Below the pieces are notes generated by a model. That model was not told the origin of the DNA and made no database searches. It saw only the letters and a program-made list of their open reading frames with translations. A stretch of DNA of 36,755 nucleotides. It comes from Eubacteriales bacterium. Lineage in GTDB: Bacteria > Bacillota > Clostridia > Lachnospirales > Lachnospiraceae. The stretch's first letter is position 1, and every line of letters starts with the position of its first letter. The translations under genes and the position numbers were made by a program. The stretch lies in contig JAUNGB010000055.1 in NCBI GenBank assembly GCA_030524715.1, positions 1-36,755 on the forward strand, written 5' to 3'. Positions 8,126 through 16,245 of the stretch are shown here, piece by piece.

Positions 8126-8783
8126 TGATCACAGTCGGAACAACTGTGTGGAAATCGATCATGTAACCAAACGCTTCGGAGAGGAAGAAGTATTAAAAGA
8201 AGTGACTTTGACCTTAAAAACCGGTCAGGCCTATGGTATCACAGGAAATAACGGTTCCGGGAAAACCGTTCTCATGAAATGCATCTGCGGTTTTCTTCCG
8301 GTGACGGCCGGAAGCATCCGTGTATTTGGGAAAGAGATCGGGAAGGACTGCGATTTCCCCAAAAGCTTAGGGGTAATCATTGAGACTCCCGGATTTCTGC
8401 CTCATCTTACCGGAAGAAAAAACCTGGAAATCCTTGCAGATCTGAATCGCCGGATCACCAAAGCGGACATCCGTCTGGCTCTGCGGAAGGTTGGATTAGA
8501 CCCGGATATGAAAAAGCCTGTAAGCAAATATTCCCTTGGAATGCGTCAGCGCCTTGGAATCGCACAGGCCATTATGGAGGATCCTGATCTTCTTATTCTG
8601 GATGAACCGTTCAACGGACTTGACAGACACGGCGTAGAAGAAATCCGGAAGCTTCTTCTGGAACTGAAACAGGAGGGTAAGACTATCCTTCTTGCAAGCC
8701 ACAACGAAGAAGATATCCGTATTCTGTGCGACCGGGTATACCAGATGGATGGAGGAATCCTGAAAGAGAGGAAAGGGCAATGA
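8103..8783 (+). CDS. ABC transporter ATP-binding protein
   Basis: This is a 226-residue cytoplasmic ATPase that powers the two permeases upstream. Walker A is GNNGSGKT at residues 48-55, the signature YSLGMRQRLG is near 141-150, Walker B LLILDEPFNGLD is near 162-173, and the switch His is in LLASHNEED. The frame is open further upstream, but the ATG at 8103 is preceded by GGAGG at 8090-8094 and gives a normal N-terminus (EIDHVTKRFG at about 17-26), so I choose it. The signature is SLGMR rather than LSGGQ, as in BcrA/NatA/LanF-type export ATPases. The gene overlaps the next one by 4 bases (ATGA). Confidence 0.93.
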   Translation: MSVCRNYNDHSRNNCVEIDHVTKRFGEEEVLKEVTLTLKTGQAYGITGNNGSGKTVLMKCICGFLPVTAGSIRVFGKEIGKDCDFPKSLGVIIETPGFLPHLTGRKNLEILADLNRRITKADIRLALRKVGLDPDMKKPVSKYSLGMRQRLGIAQAIMEDPDLLILDEPFNGLDRHGVEEIRKLLLELKQEGKTILLASHNEEDIRILCDRVYQMDGGILKERKGQ

Positions 8784-10210
8784 ATACAAAGGGTAAAATA
8801 AATCTGGCGTCCGCTCTGCTGTTCCTGGCTATATTCTGCCGGAGCGTATCTGTAATTTCCGCGGCTCCTGCCGGCGCACCGGAAGAACAGCAATTATCCG
8901 GAAATTTTTCCGCTTCCTTATCAGAATTGTCGGATTCAGCTTCCGGCCCGTCAGACGGCGATGACACATCAGATGATGGCGGCACATCAGACGGCAATGG
9001 AACATCAGATGGCGATGACATAGAAGAATGGGAAGACGGGTGGGATTACGAAGCTGAAGATTTTGCTCCTGCCATAGGGCAAGAAGGTAATTTTTCGGTT
9101 TTTACGGATACGCCGTCTCAATTGCCGGATGACGATCCGGCAGCAGGCAATGATCCTGCAATAAATAATAATCCGGCAGCGGACAATGATCCGACAACGA
9201 ATAATGATCCTGCAGCAGACGGAACCTCAAACGATCCTGCCGGTATATCTCCCGCGAACACCTATCCCTCCGGGGGCGGCGCCTCTTCCGGCGGCGCCGT
9301 CCGGGAAGAAGTGCTCCGTAAGCCCAAACTGCTTCTGGAAAGCAGCAGTCTGTCCGAAAAAGAATTAACTCCGGGTTCATCCGAAAAGCTGGACGTCACT
9401 TTACGAAACAAAAGTCCCAGACAATCCATCTATAATCTGAAGATCAGTCTTTCCAATGCTTCAGGCGAGCTGCAGCTTACCCGCAATTCCTTCTATTACG
9501 AGAAGGTAAATCCCGGAGCCGGAATCTGCCTTTCCGAAAATATAAAAATAAGCGGCAGTGTTAAGTCTGTGTGCGTGCCTTTGGTATTCACCTTCTCATA
9601 TGAGGATTCAAAAGGAAACGAGATATCCGACACAGAAAACCTGAACCTGATGATCAGCCAACCTCTCCGCATGGAATTAGAGGCGGCTTCCGTTCCGGAG
9701 CTCCTATATGCCTCCGAAACAGTAGAAATTCCTGTGAAGGCTGTAAACCCGGGCCGGACACAGGCCTGCAATGTACGAATCACCCTTTCTGCGCCCGGTC
9801 TGTTCCCAAAGGAGGAAGCTTTTCTGGGAACCATAGAGGCCGGAACTGCCGGGGAAGGAACCCTGCGGGTTTACGTTGGGACGCGGACGATGGAAAGCAT
9901 CGGAAATGATCCGGGAACCGCTGATACTGAAAAATACGGCTCCATTACCGGAAAGTTCATTTTGCGGTATGAGGATGAATCCGGTACCTCCTATGAGACA
10001 GAAGCCGATTTCCAAAGCGAGATCAAAAAAGCACAGATACTTTCTCTTAAAGTGGAAGAGGAACAGCCGAATTCCTGGTGGATTTCCGTCCTTGCGGTCG
10101 TATTTCTGGCTCTGCTTGCGGTAATCGTTCTGCTGATCCGCCTTATCCGGAGAAAAAATATTCTGTTGGAAGAAGCCCGAAAAGAAAGGAACCCTCAAAA
10201 TGCTACATAA
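8780..10210 (+). CDS. Secreted, C-terminally membrane-anchored protein with CARDB-like domains
   Basis: This 476-residue protein has an N-terminal signal peptide (about 1-28, ending VISAAPAG), a long low-complexity acidic/Asn-Asp-Pro region (about 45-165, with repeated TSDG and NDPA units), and then about 230 residues of beta-rich sequence with two modules resembling CARDB/COG1361 adhesion-type domains (LDVTLRNKSPRQSIYNLKISLSN and VEIPVKAVNPGRTQ). A single TM helix at about 433-455 and a basic cytoplasmic tail follow. It should therefore sit outside the cell, tethered by its C-terminus. The start at 8780 overlaps the ATPase stop and has GAGGAAAGG upstream. Proteins of this design often accompany FtsX/MacB-type ABC systems, and the next gene encodes a MacB-like fragment. 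Confidence 0.8.
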   Translation: MNTKGKINLASALLFLAIFCRSVSVISAAPAGAPEEQQLSGNFSASLSELSDSASGPSDGDDTSDDGGTSDGNGTSDGDDIEEWEDGWDYEAEDFAPAIGQEGNFSVFTDTPSQLPDDDPAAGNDPAINNNPAADNDPTTNNDPAADGTSNDPAGISPANTYPSGGGASSGGAVREEVLRKPKLLLESSSLSEKELTPGSSEKLDVTLRNKSPRQSIYNLKISLSNASGELQLTRNSFYYEKVNPGAGICLSENIKISGSVKSVCVPLVFTFSYEDSKGNEISDTENLNLMISQPLRMELEAASVPELLYASETVEIPVKAVNPGRTQACNVRITLSAPGLFPKEEAFLGTIEAGTAGEGTLRVYVGTRTMESIGNDPGTADTEKYGSITGKFILRYEDESGTSYETEADFQSEIKKAQILSLKVEEEQPNSWWISVLAVVFLALLAVIVLLIRLIRRKNILLEEARKERNPQNAT

Positions 10211-10865
10211 CAGCAAAAAGCCCACCCTTAAACCTGTATATTACTTCCTGGCAGCGCTTGCTGTCCTTATCTTATATTTTACGGCATCCCTGATCAAAAG
10301 CGCATTTGCACAGAGACGGCTCTGTCAGGAAATCATTCCTTTATCAGGTATAGAATATAACGGGGATTTTCTGGACGAAGCCGCGAAGCTTCCCGGCTTT
10401 TGCTCTGTCTCCCCTGTACTTGATGTGCCTGTATCACTGAAAATGGGAGATTACACCATGGAATGTACACTCTGCGGAGTAAATTTGGACGAACTTCTTC
10501 TTACCGTTAAAGAATCCCGGGCCGTTCCTATGGGAACAGCCCCGGTCCTCCTGCCCGGTTCTGATTTCTTAGCTTCCATGGAAGACGCCGACGGGCATCT
10601 CCTTTCCCAAGCCGGGCAGGCAGCCGCTCTGGAAAACTATAGGAACCTACAGATAAACTACTCTTTGCCCGACGAAGAAGGCGAATGGTTCCCCTGCCTG
10701 ATTGCCGGAGTTTTGTCAGAGCCCTCTGACAAAATCTACATTCCTTACGCTCAGGCAGAAAAAATGCTGTCCCGGCCTGCATCTATAAGCAAGATCCTTC
10801 TCACCATCCGGGGAGAAGCCAACATGACTCAGGCAAAGAAATATTTGCGGTCTCCGTCCCGGTGA
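10200..10865 (+). CDS. MacB-like extracytoplasmic core protein lacking the FtsX domain
   Basis: This is a 221-residue protein with one N-terminal TM helix (about residues 13-32) followed by an extracytoplasmic domain whose pattern (APVLLPGSDFLASM, then IAGVLSEPSDKIYIPYAQAEKML and ISKILLTIRGE) resembles the MacB periplasmic core. In the family this domain is followed by a linker and three FtsX helices, about 180 residues more. Here the frame stops after the core, and no continuation is found in other frames before the opposite-strand gene. It is either a natural stand-alone core or a gene truncated by deletion. It overlaps the anchored protein by 11 bases and is the last gene of the operon. 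AAAGGA lies upstream of the ATG. Confidence 0.6.
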   Translation: MLHNSKKPTLKPVYYFLAALAVLILYFTASLIKSAFAQRRLCQEIIPLSGIEYNGDFLDEAAKLPGFCSVSPVLDVPVSLKMGDYTMECTLCGVNLDELLLTVKESRAVPMGTAPVLLPGSDFLASMEDADGHLLSQAGQAAALENYRNLQINYSLPDEEGEWFPCLIAGVLSEPSDKIYIPYAQAEKMLSRPASISKILLTIRGEANMTQAKKYLRSPSR

Positions 10866-10888
10866 CGTGCTCCTGCCGCTTAAGAGGT

Positions 10889-10923
10889 GAGGGACTTCTT
10901 GCTGATTAAAGTTAAAGTCCCTC
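10889..10923. repeat. Inverted repeat at the end of the ABC operon
   Basis: GAGGGACTT (10889-10897) and AAGTCCCTC (10915-10923) are perfect inverted arms around a 17-base AT-rich loop. There is no T-run on either side, so it is at best an imperfect terminator. It lies between two converging genes and next to the point where the MacB-like frame ends early. Confidence 0.5.
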
Positions 10924-10941
10924 ATAAGCTTATTGGTTAAT

Positions 10942-11370
10942 TTATTCGTTGATTACAACATAGCCATACTGATACAGAAAATCCGCAGGCGAAACCAATT
11001 CCGGGCTGGTCTGAGAATAAAAAACCAGCAGCTTATCTCCAACCTGAAGAGAATCGCCTTCCATCATCTTCACACGGTAAGCATAGTTCCCCGCAGCTCT
11101 GATGACTACTGAATTTTTTTCCAGAGTTTGCACTTTACCCATGACAGCGTTGATATCATTCTGCGCCTGTATATTCCATCGGGATTCATCGGTATCCAAA
11201 GAATAAATACTGACGTCACGTTTTTCATCGCAAAATACTAAATAAGATTGCGGTTCCTTATCCTTATTGGCTTTACCACTAAAAATAATGTAAAATGCGA
11301 TACAATTAGACACGAGCAGAATTAATAACAGACCTGCTACAATTATTTTTTTGATATTTCTTTTTTTCAC
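10942..11370 (-). CDS. Small membrane-anchored protein of unknown function
   Basis: This is a 142-residue protein with a basic N-terminus (KKRNIKK), one hydrophobic helix at about 8-31 (IIVAGLLLILLVSNCIAFYII) and a soluble extracytoplasmic domain of about 110 residues. The C-terminal half (VMGKVQTLEKNSVVIR, LQVGDKLLVFYS) looks like a small beta-barrel of the OB-fold or DUF3221/YobA sort, but this is only a resemblance. It starts at GTG (11370), with GGGAGGA at 11376-11382 as ribosome site. It stands alone, converging on the ABC operon and diverging from hisH. Confidence 0.7.
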   Translation of the reverse strand: MKKRNIKKIIVAGLLLILLVSNCIAFYIIFSGKANKDKEPQSYLVFCDEKRDVSIYSLDTDESRWNIQAQNDINAVMGKVQTLEKNSVVIRAAGNYAYRVKMMEGDSLQVGDKLLVFYSQTSPELVSPADFLYQYGYVVINE

Positions 11371-11403
11371 ACTTATCCTCCCTCATATCCAACCTTTGGC
11401 CGG

Positions 11404-11452
11404 AGTATATTTTTAAATTCATTATACACTATACGCAGAGTATATTTGTAAA
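11404..11452 (-). promoter_or_regulatory. Operator-like repeat pair around the -10 of the small membrane protein gene
   Basis: AGTATATTTTTAAA (11404-11417) and AGTATATTTGTAAA (11439-11452) agree at 13 of 14 bases with a period of 35 bp. Between them lies ATTATA (11421-11426), a perfect -10 TATAAT on the minus strand, and a 15-base dyad TATAC-GCAGA-GTATA (11430-11444). The best -35 (TTTACA) is 20 bases from the -10, too far for strong unaided activity. A regulator binding both repeats is plausible; the -10 itself is the firmest part. Confidence 0.5.
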
Positions 11453-11531
11453 GTAAACCTTCACAACAGAAACACCATGTACGGATGGGTATCGGCTTTC
11501 CTGAATCGTCTATTTTTTTCAATAAAATCCC

Positions 11532-11560
11532 TTCCCAACTCCCATTTTTTGCGTTATACT
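11532..11560 (+). promoter_or_regulatory. Possible hisH promoter
   Basis: TATACT at 11555-11560 is a good -10, and TTCCCA at 11532-11537 is a weak -35 at 17 bp. It would give a leader of about 85 bases before hisH. No T-box elements (no specifier stem or conserved TGG-containing bulge) were recognised in the leader. Confidence 0.4.
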
Positions 11561-11653
11561 TGTTAATAGTTTTTGAGCGCTGGAGATAATCAGCACTTTA
11601 TGGCTTCAGAAACTAAATATATGACATACAAAACAGACAGGAAGTGACTACTT

Positions 11654-12274
11654 ATGATAGCCATCATTGATTACGATGCCGGAAACATCAAGAGCGTAGA
11701 AAAAGCCCTTCAATATCTGGGCGAACAGACAACCGTTACCCGCGATGCCGAAACCCTCCTTCATGCCGACAAGGTCATCCTTCCCGGCGTAGGAAGCTTT
11801 GGGGAAGCCATGGACAATTTACATAAATACGGATTAGTTTCCGTAATACATGAAATAATAAAAAAAGACACCCCGTTTCTGGGAATCTGTCTTGGCCTGC
11901 AGCTTCTCTTTGAGAGCAGCGAGGAAAGCCCCGGCGTAGAAGGCTTAGGGGCCTTAAAAGGAAAAATCGTAAAGATCCCTCCGTCCCCTGGGCTTAAAAT
12001 TCCCCACATGGGCTGGAATTCCCTCCATCTCCAGAATGAAGGACGCCTGTTCAAAGGAATCCCTGAAGGGACGCACGTCTACTTTGTACATTCCTATTAC
12101 CTTCAGGCAGAAGACCCGGCGATCGTCAAGGCTGTAACCGACTACAGCACGACTATCCATGCCTCCGTAGAAAAGGGCAACGTATTCGCCTGCCAGTTCC
12201 ACCCGGAAAAAAGCAGCAGCTTTGGCCTTCAGATCTTGAAAAACTTTGCCTCATTAGAAAAGGAGGGCGCCTGA
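11654..12274 (+). CDS. hisH: Imidazole glycerol phosphate synthase, glutaminase subunit
   Basis: HisH hydrolyses glutamine and passes ammonia to HisF for the fifth step of histidine synthesis, which also releases AICAR to purine synthesis. The 206 residues match the family length. The class I glutamine amidotransferase triad is present: Cys79 in LGICLGLQ, His183 and Glu185 in QFHPEKSS. The oxyanion strand PGVGSFG is at 44-50. The ATG at 11654 begins the typical [10 protein letters not shown]. The ribosome site is modest (AGGAAG about 13 bases upstream). hisF starts one base after the stop. The other his genes are not in the window. Confidence 0.97.
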   Translation: MIAIIDYDAGNIKSVEKALQYLGEQTTVTRDAETLLHADKVILPGVGSFGEAMDNLHKYGLVSVIHEIIKKDTPFLGICLGLQLLFESSEESPGVEGLGALKGKIVKIPPSPGLKIPHMGWNSLHLQNEGRLFKGIPEGTHVYFVHSYYLQAEDPAIVKAVTDYSTTIHASVEKGNVFACQFHPEKSSSFGLQILKNFASLEKEGA

Positions 12275-12275
12275 T

Positions 12276-13034
12276 ATGTTCACCAAACGAATCATCCCAT
12301 GCCTTGACGTAAACAAAGGCCGCGTTGTAAAAGGAGTAAACTTCGTAGACCTTAAAGATGCCGGAGACCCGGTAGAGATTGCAAAGGCCTACGACGCGGC
12401 AGGGGCCGACGAGCTTGTATTTCTTGATATTACAGCATCCTGCGAGGCACGTGATACCGTAGTGGAAATGGTACGCGCCGTAGCCGCCAACGTATTTATT
12501 CCCTTTACCGTAGGCGGAGGCATCCGTACGGTAGACGATTTCAAACGCCTTCTCCGGGAGGGCGCGGATAAGATTTCCGTAAATTCCGCAGCCATCGACC
12601 GTCCGGAGCTGATCTCCGAGGCTGCAAACAAATTCGGGAGCCAATGCGTAGTGGTGGCTATTGACGCTAAACGCCGGGAGGACGGCGGCTGGAACATTTA
12701 TAAACACGGCGGCCGCCTGGATACCGGGATCGACGCGGTGAAATGGGCCCGAAAAGCCGAAGCGCTCGGCGCAGGCGAGATCCTCCTTACCAGCATGGAC
12801 TGCGACGGTACAAAGGCAGGCTACGACCTTGAATTGACCCGTGCTGTTGCAGACGCCGTATCCATCCCGGTGATCGCCTCCGGCGGAGCCGGAACCCTGG
12901 AGCATTTTTATGACGCAATGACCGTAGGCGGAGCGGACGCTGCCCTTGCAGCGTCCCTGTTCCACTACAAAGAGCTGGAAATCTCCCAGGTAAAGGATTA
13001 CCTTGCCGGGAGAGGGATTTCCGTCCGCAGATAG
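12276..13034 (+). CDS. hisF: Imidazole glycerol phosphate synthase, cyclase subunit
   Basis: HisF is the (beta-alpha)8-barrel that uses ammonia from HisH and PRFAR to make imidazole glycerol phosphate and AICAR. Its 252 residues match the family. Catalytic Asp11 lies in [12 protein letters not shown], the second catalytic Asp in VVVAIDAKR (near residue 130), and the phosphate-binding loops are [11 protein letters not shown] and [21 protein letters not shown] precedes the start. It forms a two-gene unit with hisH; no clear terminator follows, only a weak GGGATTC/GAATCCC hairpin at 13075-13117. Confidence 0.98.
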   Translation: MFTKRIIPCLDVNKGRVVKGVNFVDLKDAGDPVEIAKAYDAAGADELVFLDITASCEARDTVVEMVRAVAANVFIPFTVGGGIRTVDDFKRLLREGADKISVNSAAIDRPELISEAANKFGSQCVVVAIDAKRREDGGWNIYKHGGRLDTGIDAVKWARKAEALGAGEILLTSMDCDGTKAGYDLELTRAVADAVSIPVIASGGAGTLEHFYDAMTVGGADAALAASLFHYKELEISQVKDYLAGRGISVRR

Positions 13035-13059
13035 CTGCGCTTTGTTGCTATACAGAAGA

Positions 13060-13078
13060 TATATCAGATGTGCAGGGA
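13060..13078. repeat. Dispersed 19-mer, copy 1
   Basis: TATATCAGATGTGCAGGGA here matches 18 of 19 bases of the sequence at 25962-25980. Both copies lie within about 30 bases downstream of a stop codon (hisF, ppk). Function unknown. Confidence 0.6.
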
Positions 13079-13172
13079 TTCGGCTTGAATTATGTCAGCA
13101 TAGCTGCCCTGAATCCCACACCAGGACTTGCGAACGAGTCTTGAATGAGAAGAAGAACACGAGGTGAACTAC

Positions 13173-13847
13173 ATGGCTCCTTTATCAGGAGAGTGGCTGG
13201 ACGCTTTAAAGGGAGAATTCCGCCAGCCATATTATGCAAAATTATATAAAACAATCATGGAAGAGTACCGCACAAGGAAAATCTTCCCTCCCGCAGACGA
13301 AATGTTTAATGCCTTTCATTTTACCCCGCTGGATGAGGTAAAGGTAGTAATACTGGGACAGGATCCCTACCATAATGACGGACAGGCCCATGGACTGTGC
13401 TTTTCCGTAAAAAAAGGCGTAGAGACGCCCCCGTCCCTGGTAAATATCTATCAGGAGCTGCATGACGACCTGGGCTGCTATATACCTAATAACGGCTGTC
13501 TGGAAAAATGGGCGCATCAGGGCGTGCTGCTTCTGAATACAGTCCTGACAGTCCGTGCCCATCAGGCAAATTCCCACAGAGGCATCGGATGGGAGCAGTT
13601 TACCGACGCGGCTATCCGCATTCTCAATGAGCAGGACCGTCCTATTGTATATTTGCTCTGGGGACGTCCGGCACAGATGAAACGCTCCATGCTGAACAAT
13701 CCGAAGCATCTGATACTGGAAGCCCCGCATCCCAGTCCGCTGTCTGCGTTCCGTGGATTTTTCGGATGCCGGCATTTCAGCAAAACGAACGAATTTCTGG
13801 AAGCCAACGGGCTTGCCCCCATTGACTGGCAGATTGAAAATATATAA
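13173..13847 (+). CDS. ung: Uracil-DNA glycosylase, family 1
   Basis: Ung removes uracil from DNA to start base-excision repair. The family motifs are all seen: GQDPYHNDGQAHGLCFSV (the catalytic Asp in GQDPYH; the usual GP/EP after YH is ND here), the LLLNTVLTVR strand, and the minor-groove loop HPSPLSAFRGFFGC with its catalytic His. An in-frame GTG at 13164 is possible, but GAGGTG at 13161-13166 is well placed for the ATG at 13173, giving 224 residues, the normal length. It is followed 6 bases later by the flippase gene and is probably co-transcribed with it. Confidence 0.96.
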   Translation: MAPLSGEWLDALKGEFRQPYYAKLYKTIMEEYRTRKIFPPADEMFNAFHFTPLDEVKVVILGQDPYHNDGQAHGLCFSVKKGVETPPSLVNIYQELHDDLGCYIPNNGCLEKWAHQGVLLLNTVLTVRAHQANSHRGIGWEQFTDAAIRILNEQDRPIVYLLWGRPAQMKRSMLNNPKHLILEAPHPSPLSAFRGFFGCRHFSKTNEFLEANGLAPIDWQIENI

Positions 13848-13853
13848 AGGATA

Positions 13854-15485
13854 ATGGTGAAAATGGGAAAGAAGAACGATAACACACTTGTAAAAAATGC
13901 CTCATTCCTGATGGTTGCGGCGCTGGTTTCCAAAATTATCGGAATGCTGTATAAAAGTCCTCTGTCAACGACGCTGGGGGCTGAAAGCTTTTCCATGTTC
14001 CAGTTTGCGCAGAATGCATATTTTATCCTTTTGATGATCGCCTCCTTCAGTATCCCCCAGGCAGTGTCGAAGGTGATGGCTGAGAAGCTTTCATTTAAAC
14101 GCTACCGGGATGCCCAGCGTGTTTTTTACTGCGCGCTTCTGTATGCGGTGATATCAGGAGGCGCGGTAGCGCTGTTCTGCGTATTCGGAACAGAGCTTCT
14201 TGTTCCGGATAATATGGCCAATGCACGTCTTGCGCTCCAGATGCTTGCCCCGACTATATTTTTGTCAGGCATCCTGGGCGTATTCCGCGGATATTTTCAG
14301 GCGTACCGTAACATGATGCCGACCTCGATCTCCCAGATCATTGAGCAGATTTTTGTGGCGGCTGTGGCGCTTATTATGTCTCATGTGATGATCAATCATT
14401 TCAGCGGACAGGGAAAAGATGTGGTTGAACGCTGGGGCGCGGCAGGAGCGACCCTGGGCACGGGAGCGGGAGTCCTTTCCGCGCTGCTGTTCATGCTGCT
14501 GGTGTATGCGCTAAACAGAAAAATAATCAAAAAGAAGATAAAACGGGACAGGGTTTCTCTTGACGAAAGCTACGGAAGCCTTATGAAAACCATTATCCTG
14601 ATCATCCTTCCCATTGTTTTAAGCTCGTTTATTTATAATGTAAACAGTTATATTAACAGCTACATGTATACAGGAATCATGGGCTTTCGGGGAGAAGACG
14701 CCTCAGTGCTGAAAACCTCTTATGCGGAGTACGGCTATTTTATGACGCTGATCAATATTCCGCTGACTCTGGCGAGCACTGCTCCGACCTCCATGATCCC
14801 GGAGGTTTCCGCCCATTATGCAAAACGGGATATCGCCATGGCCAATGAAAAGGTTACCCGAGCCACATGGATCAGTATGCTGATCTCCATTCCGGCAGCC
14901 ATAGGGCTGGCGGTTCTTTCAGGGCCGGTTACAAGGCTGATCTTTCCCGGAACCAACGGCGAGGCAGGGAACCTTATGATGCTTGGGGCGATCACTGTTA
15001 TTTTAAACGGAAATTCCAATATCTCCAACGGCGTGCTTCAGGGAATCGGCAAACCTAATATTCCCATGATCAATGCGGCGATCGCACTGGCGGCGGATAT
15101 TATTGTAATGGCTCTTCTGATGCTTTTTACGGATCTGGGGATTTACGGCGTCGTCGTTTCCATGATCGTCTATGCAGTCGTCATGTGCGTTCTGAACGAC
15201 CATGCCATGAAGAAATATATGCGGTATAAAAATCCATGGAAAAGCGTCTACCTTCCGCCATTGCTGGCGTCTGTCCCGATGGCCGTTGTGGCAGGGGGCG
15301 TATATTACGGATTATATTACCTGATCAAGTCAAATATTATCTGTCTGGTTGTCTCCATTGCGCTGGCGGTTATTGTATACGTTGTCGTATATCTGGCGAT
15401 AAGCAAGCCGGACCCGGAGGAATTATCGGGACTCCCGGGAGGCAGCCTGATTTACCGCTTCGGCAGAAAGCTGCGCCTGATCTGA
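13854..15485 (+). CDS. MOP-superfamily polysaccharide/lipid II-type flippase
   Basis: This is a 543-residue polytopic membrane protein with about 14 helices. It starts with the family pattern KNASFLMVAALVSKIIGMLYKSPL, followed by FSMFQFAQNAYFILLMIASFSIPQAVSKVMAEK. This is typical of the clostridial SpoVB/MurJ/Wzx-like proteins that flip undecaprenyl-linked saccharides or lipid II across the membrane. The C-terminal helices are near 445-515. Which substrate it moves (lipid II, polysaccharide, spore cortex precursor) cannot be decided here. The ATG at 13854 is 3 bases after AAAGG; ATG 13863 is an alternative. The gene sits directly behind ung. Confidence 0.88.
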   Translation: MVKMGKKNDNTLVKNASFLMVAALVSKIIGMLYKSPLSTTLGAESFSMFQFAQNAYFILLMIASFSIPQAVSKVMAEKLSFKRYRDAQRVFYCALLYAVISGGAVALFCVFGTELLVPDNMANARLALQMLAPTIFLSGILGVFRGYFQAYRNMMPTSISQIIEQIFVAAVALIMSHVMINHFSGQGKDVVERWGAAGATLGTGAGVLSALLFMLLVYALNRKIIKKKIKRDRVSLDESYGSLMKTIILIILPIVLSSFIYNVNSYINSYMYTGIMGFRGEDASVLKTSYAEYGYFMTLINIPLTLASTAPTSMIPEVSAHYAKRDIAMANEKVTRATWISMLISIPAAIGLAVLSGPVTRLIFPGTNGEAGNLMMLGAITVILNGNSNISNGVLQGIGKPNIPMINAAIALAADIIVMALLMLFTDLGIYGVVVSMIVYAVVMCVLNDHAMKKYMRYKNPWKSVYLPPLLASVPMAVVAGGVYYGLYYLIKSNIICLVVSIALAVIVYVVVYLAISKPDPEELSGLPGGSLIYRFGRKLRLI

Positions 15486-15511
15486 ACGCAGCCGCAGAGA
15501 GGCCTGTTTTT

Positions 15512-15551
15512 ATGAGTATGCGGCAAAGAAAAACGCGAATGTCTGTTTTAC
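15512..15551. repeat. Dispersed 40-base element, copy 1
   Basis: The 40 bases starting ATGAGTATGCGGCAAAG and ending CGAATGTCTGTTTTAC align without gaps to 19592-19631 with 28 of 40 identical, including the block GCGAATGTC. Both copies lie between genes. It may belong to a family of interspersed palindromic repeats. Confidence 0.45.
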
Positions 15552-15587
15552 TAAAATGTAAGAAGAAAATAAAAGGATGGAAAAACT

Positions 15588-16157
15588 ATGGTTAAAAAGA
15601 AGATGTCTATGGCGGAACTGAAAAAAGAATTAAAGCAGATGTCACAGGATCAAATGATAGATCTTGTGACCCGGCTGTATAAAAGCAGCAAAGAAGCGTG
15701 TGATCTTATCAATGGGGAATTTGCAGGAGATGCATATCTGGAGCAAATGCTGGAAGAAAGCAAAGCGAAGGTCAGAAAAGAATTTTTTCCAACCAGAGGA
15801 ATGGGACGTCTGTCTCTGTCCGCTGCAAAATCAGCGATCTCCGCATTTAAGAAAGTCTGCGGTAATCCGAAATATGTATTGGATCTCCAACTGTATTACG
15901 TGGAATGCGGAGTAGAGTTTACCAATACTTACGGAGATATCACCGAAGCTTTTTATGACAGTATGGACAGCATGTACAGCACGGTTGTGCGTACTCTGAA
16001 TAAGCTGGATGATATCCATCTGTTTGAATTATTCAAAGACAGGCTCATAGCTGTTATTGATGAAACAGGAGGATGCGGCTGGGGATTTAACGAAGGATTA
16101 TGCTTTAGTTACGGAAGCCTGAAATGGGTAGAGGAAGATGATGAATATCTCCTGTAA
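15588..16157 (+). CDS. DUF6155-like cytoplasmic protein
   Basis: This is a 189-residue soluble protein with no signal peptide or TM helix. The N-terminus (SMAELKKELKQMSQDQMIDLVTRLYKSSKE) and the C-terminal half resemble the DUF6155 family, whose function is unknown; this assignment is from memory of the N-terminal pattern and is moderate. The C-terminus is acidic (VEEDDEYLL) and includes a Gly-rich GGCGWGFNEG segment. The ATG at 15588 follows AAAAGGATGG. It is monocistronic and ends in a perfect bidirectional terminator shared with pyrI. Confidence 0.7.
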   Translation: MVKKKMSMAELKKELKQMSQDQMIDLVTRLYKSSKEACDLINGEFAGDAYLEQMLEESKAKVRKEFFPTRGMGRLSLSAAKSAISAFKKVCGNPKYVLDLQLYYVECGVEFTNTYGDITEAFYDSMDSMYSTVVRTLNKLDDIHLFELFKDRLIAVIDETGGCGWGFNEGLCFSYGSLKWVEEDDEYLL

Positions 16158-16159
16158 AT

Positions 16160-16191
16160 AAAAAGCAGGCGCCTGTAGGCGCCTGCTTTTT
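16160..16191. terminator. Perfect bidirectional terminator between converging genes
   Basis: A perfect 14-bp stem, AAAAAGCAGGCGCC (16160-16173) with GGCGCCTGCTTTTT (16178-16191), closes a TGTA tetraloop. A-runs and T-runs on the two arms let it work on both strands, ending the DUF6155-like gene on + and pyrI on -. Confidence 0.93.
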
Positions 16192-16245
16192 GTCTTTATT
16201 CCAGCATACAGCGAGATAAGCGGACAAGCCTGCGTATCCATCTGA

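Noticed and set aside
8726-8779. Longer N-terminus for the anchored secreted protein
   Set aside because: The upstream codons overlap the ATPase and would spoil the signal peptide; ATG 8780 has a good ribosome site and an ATGA overlap.
11561-11653. T-box or histidine leader before hisH
   Set aside because: No specifier stem, conserved T-box sequence or terminator/antiterminator pair was found.
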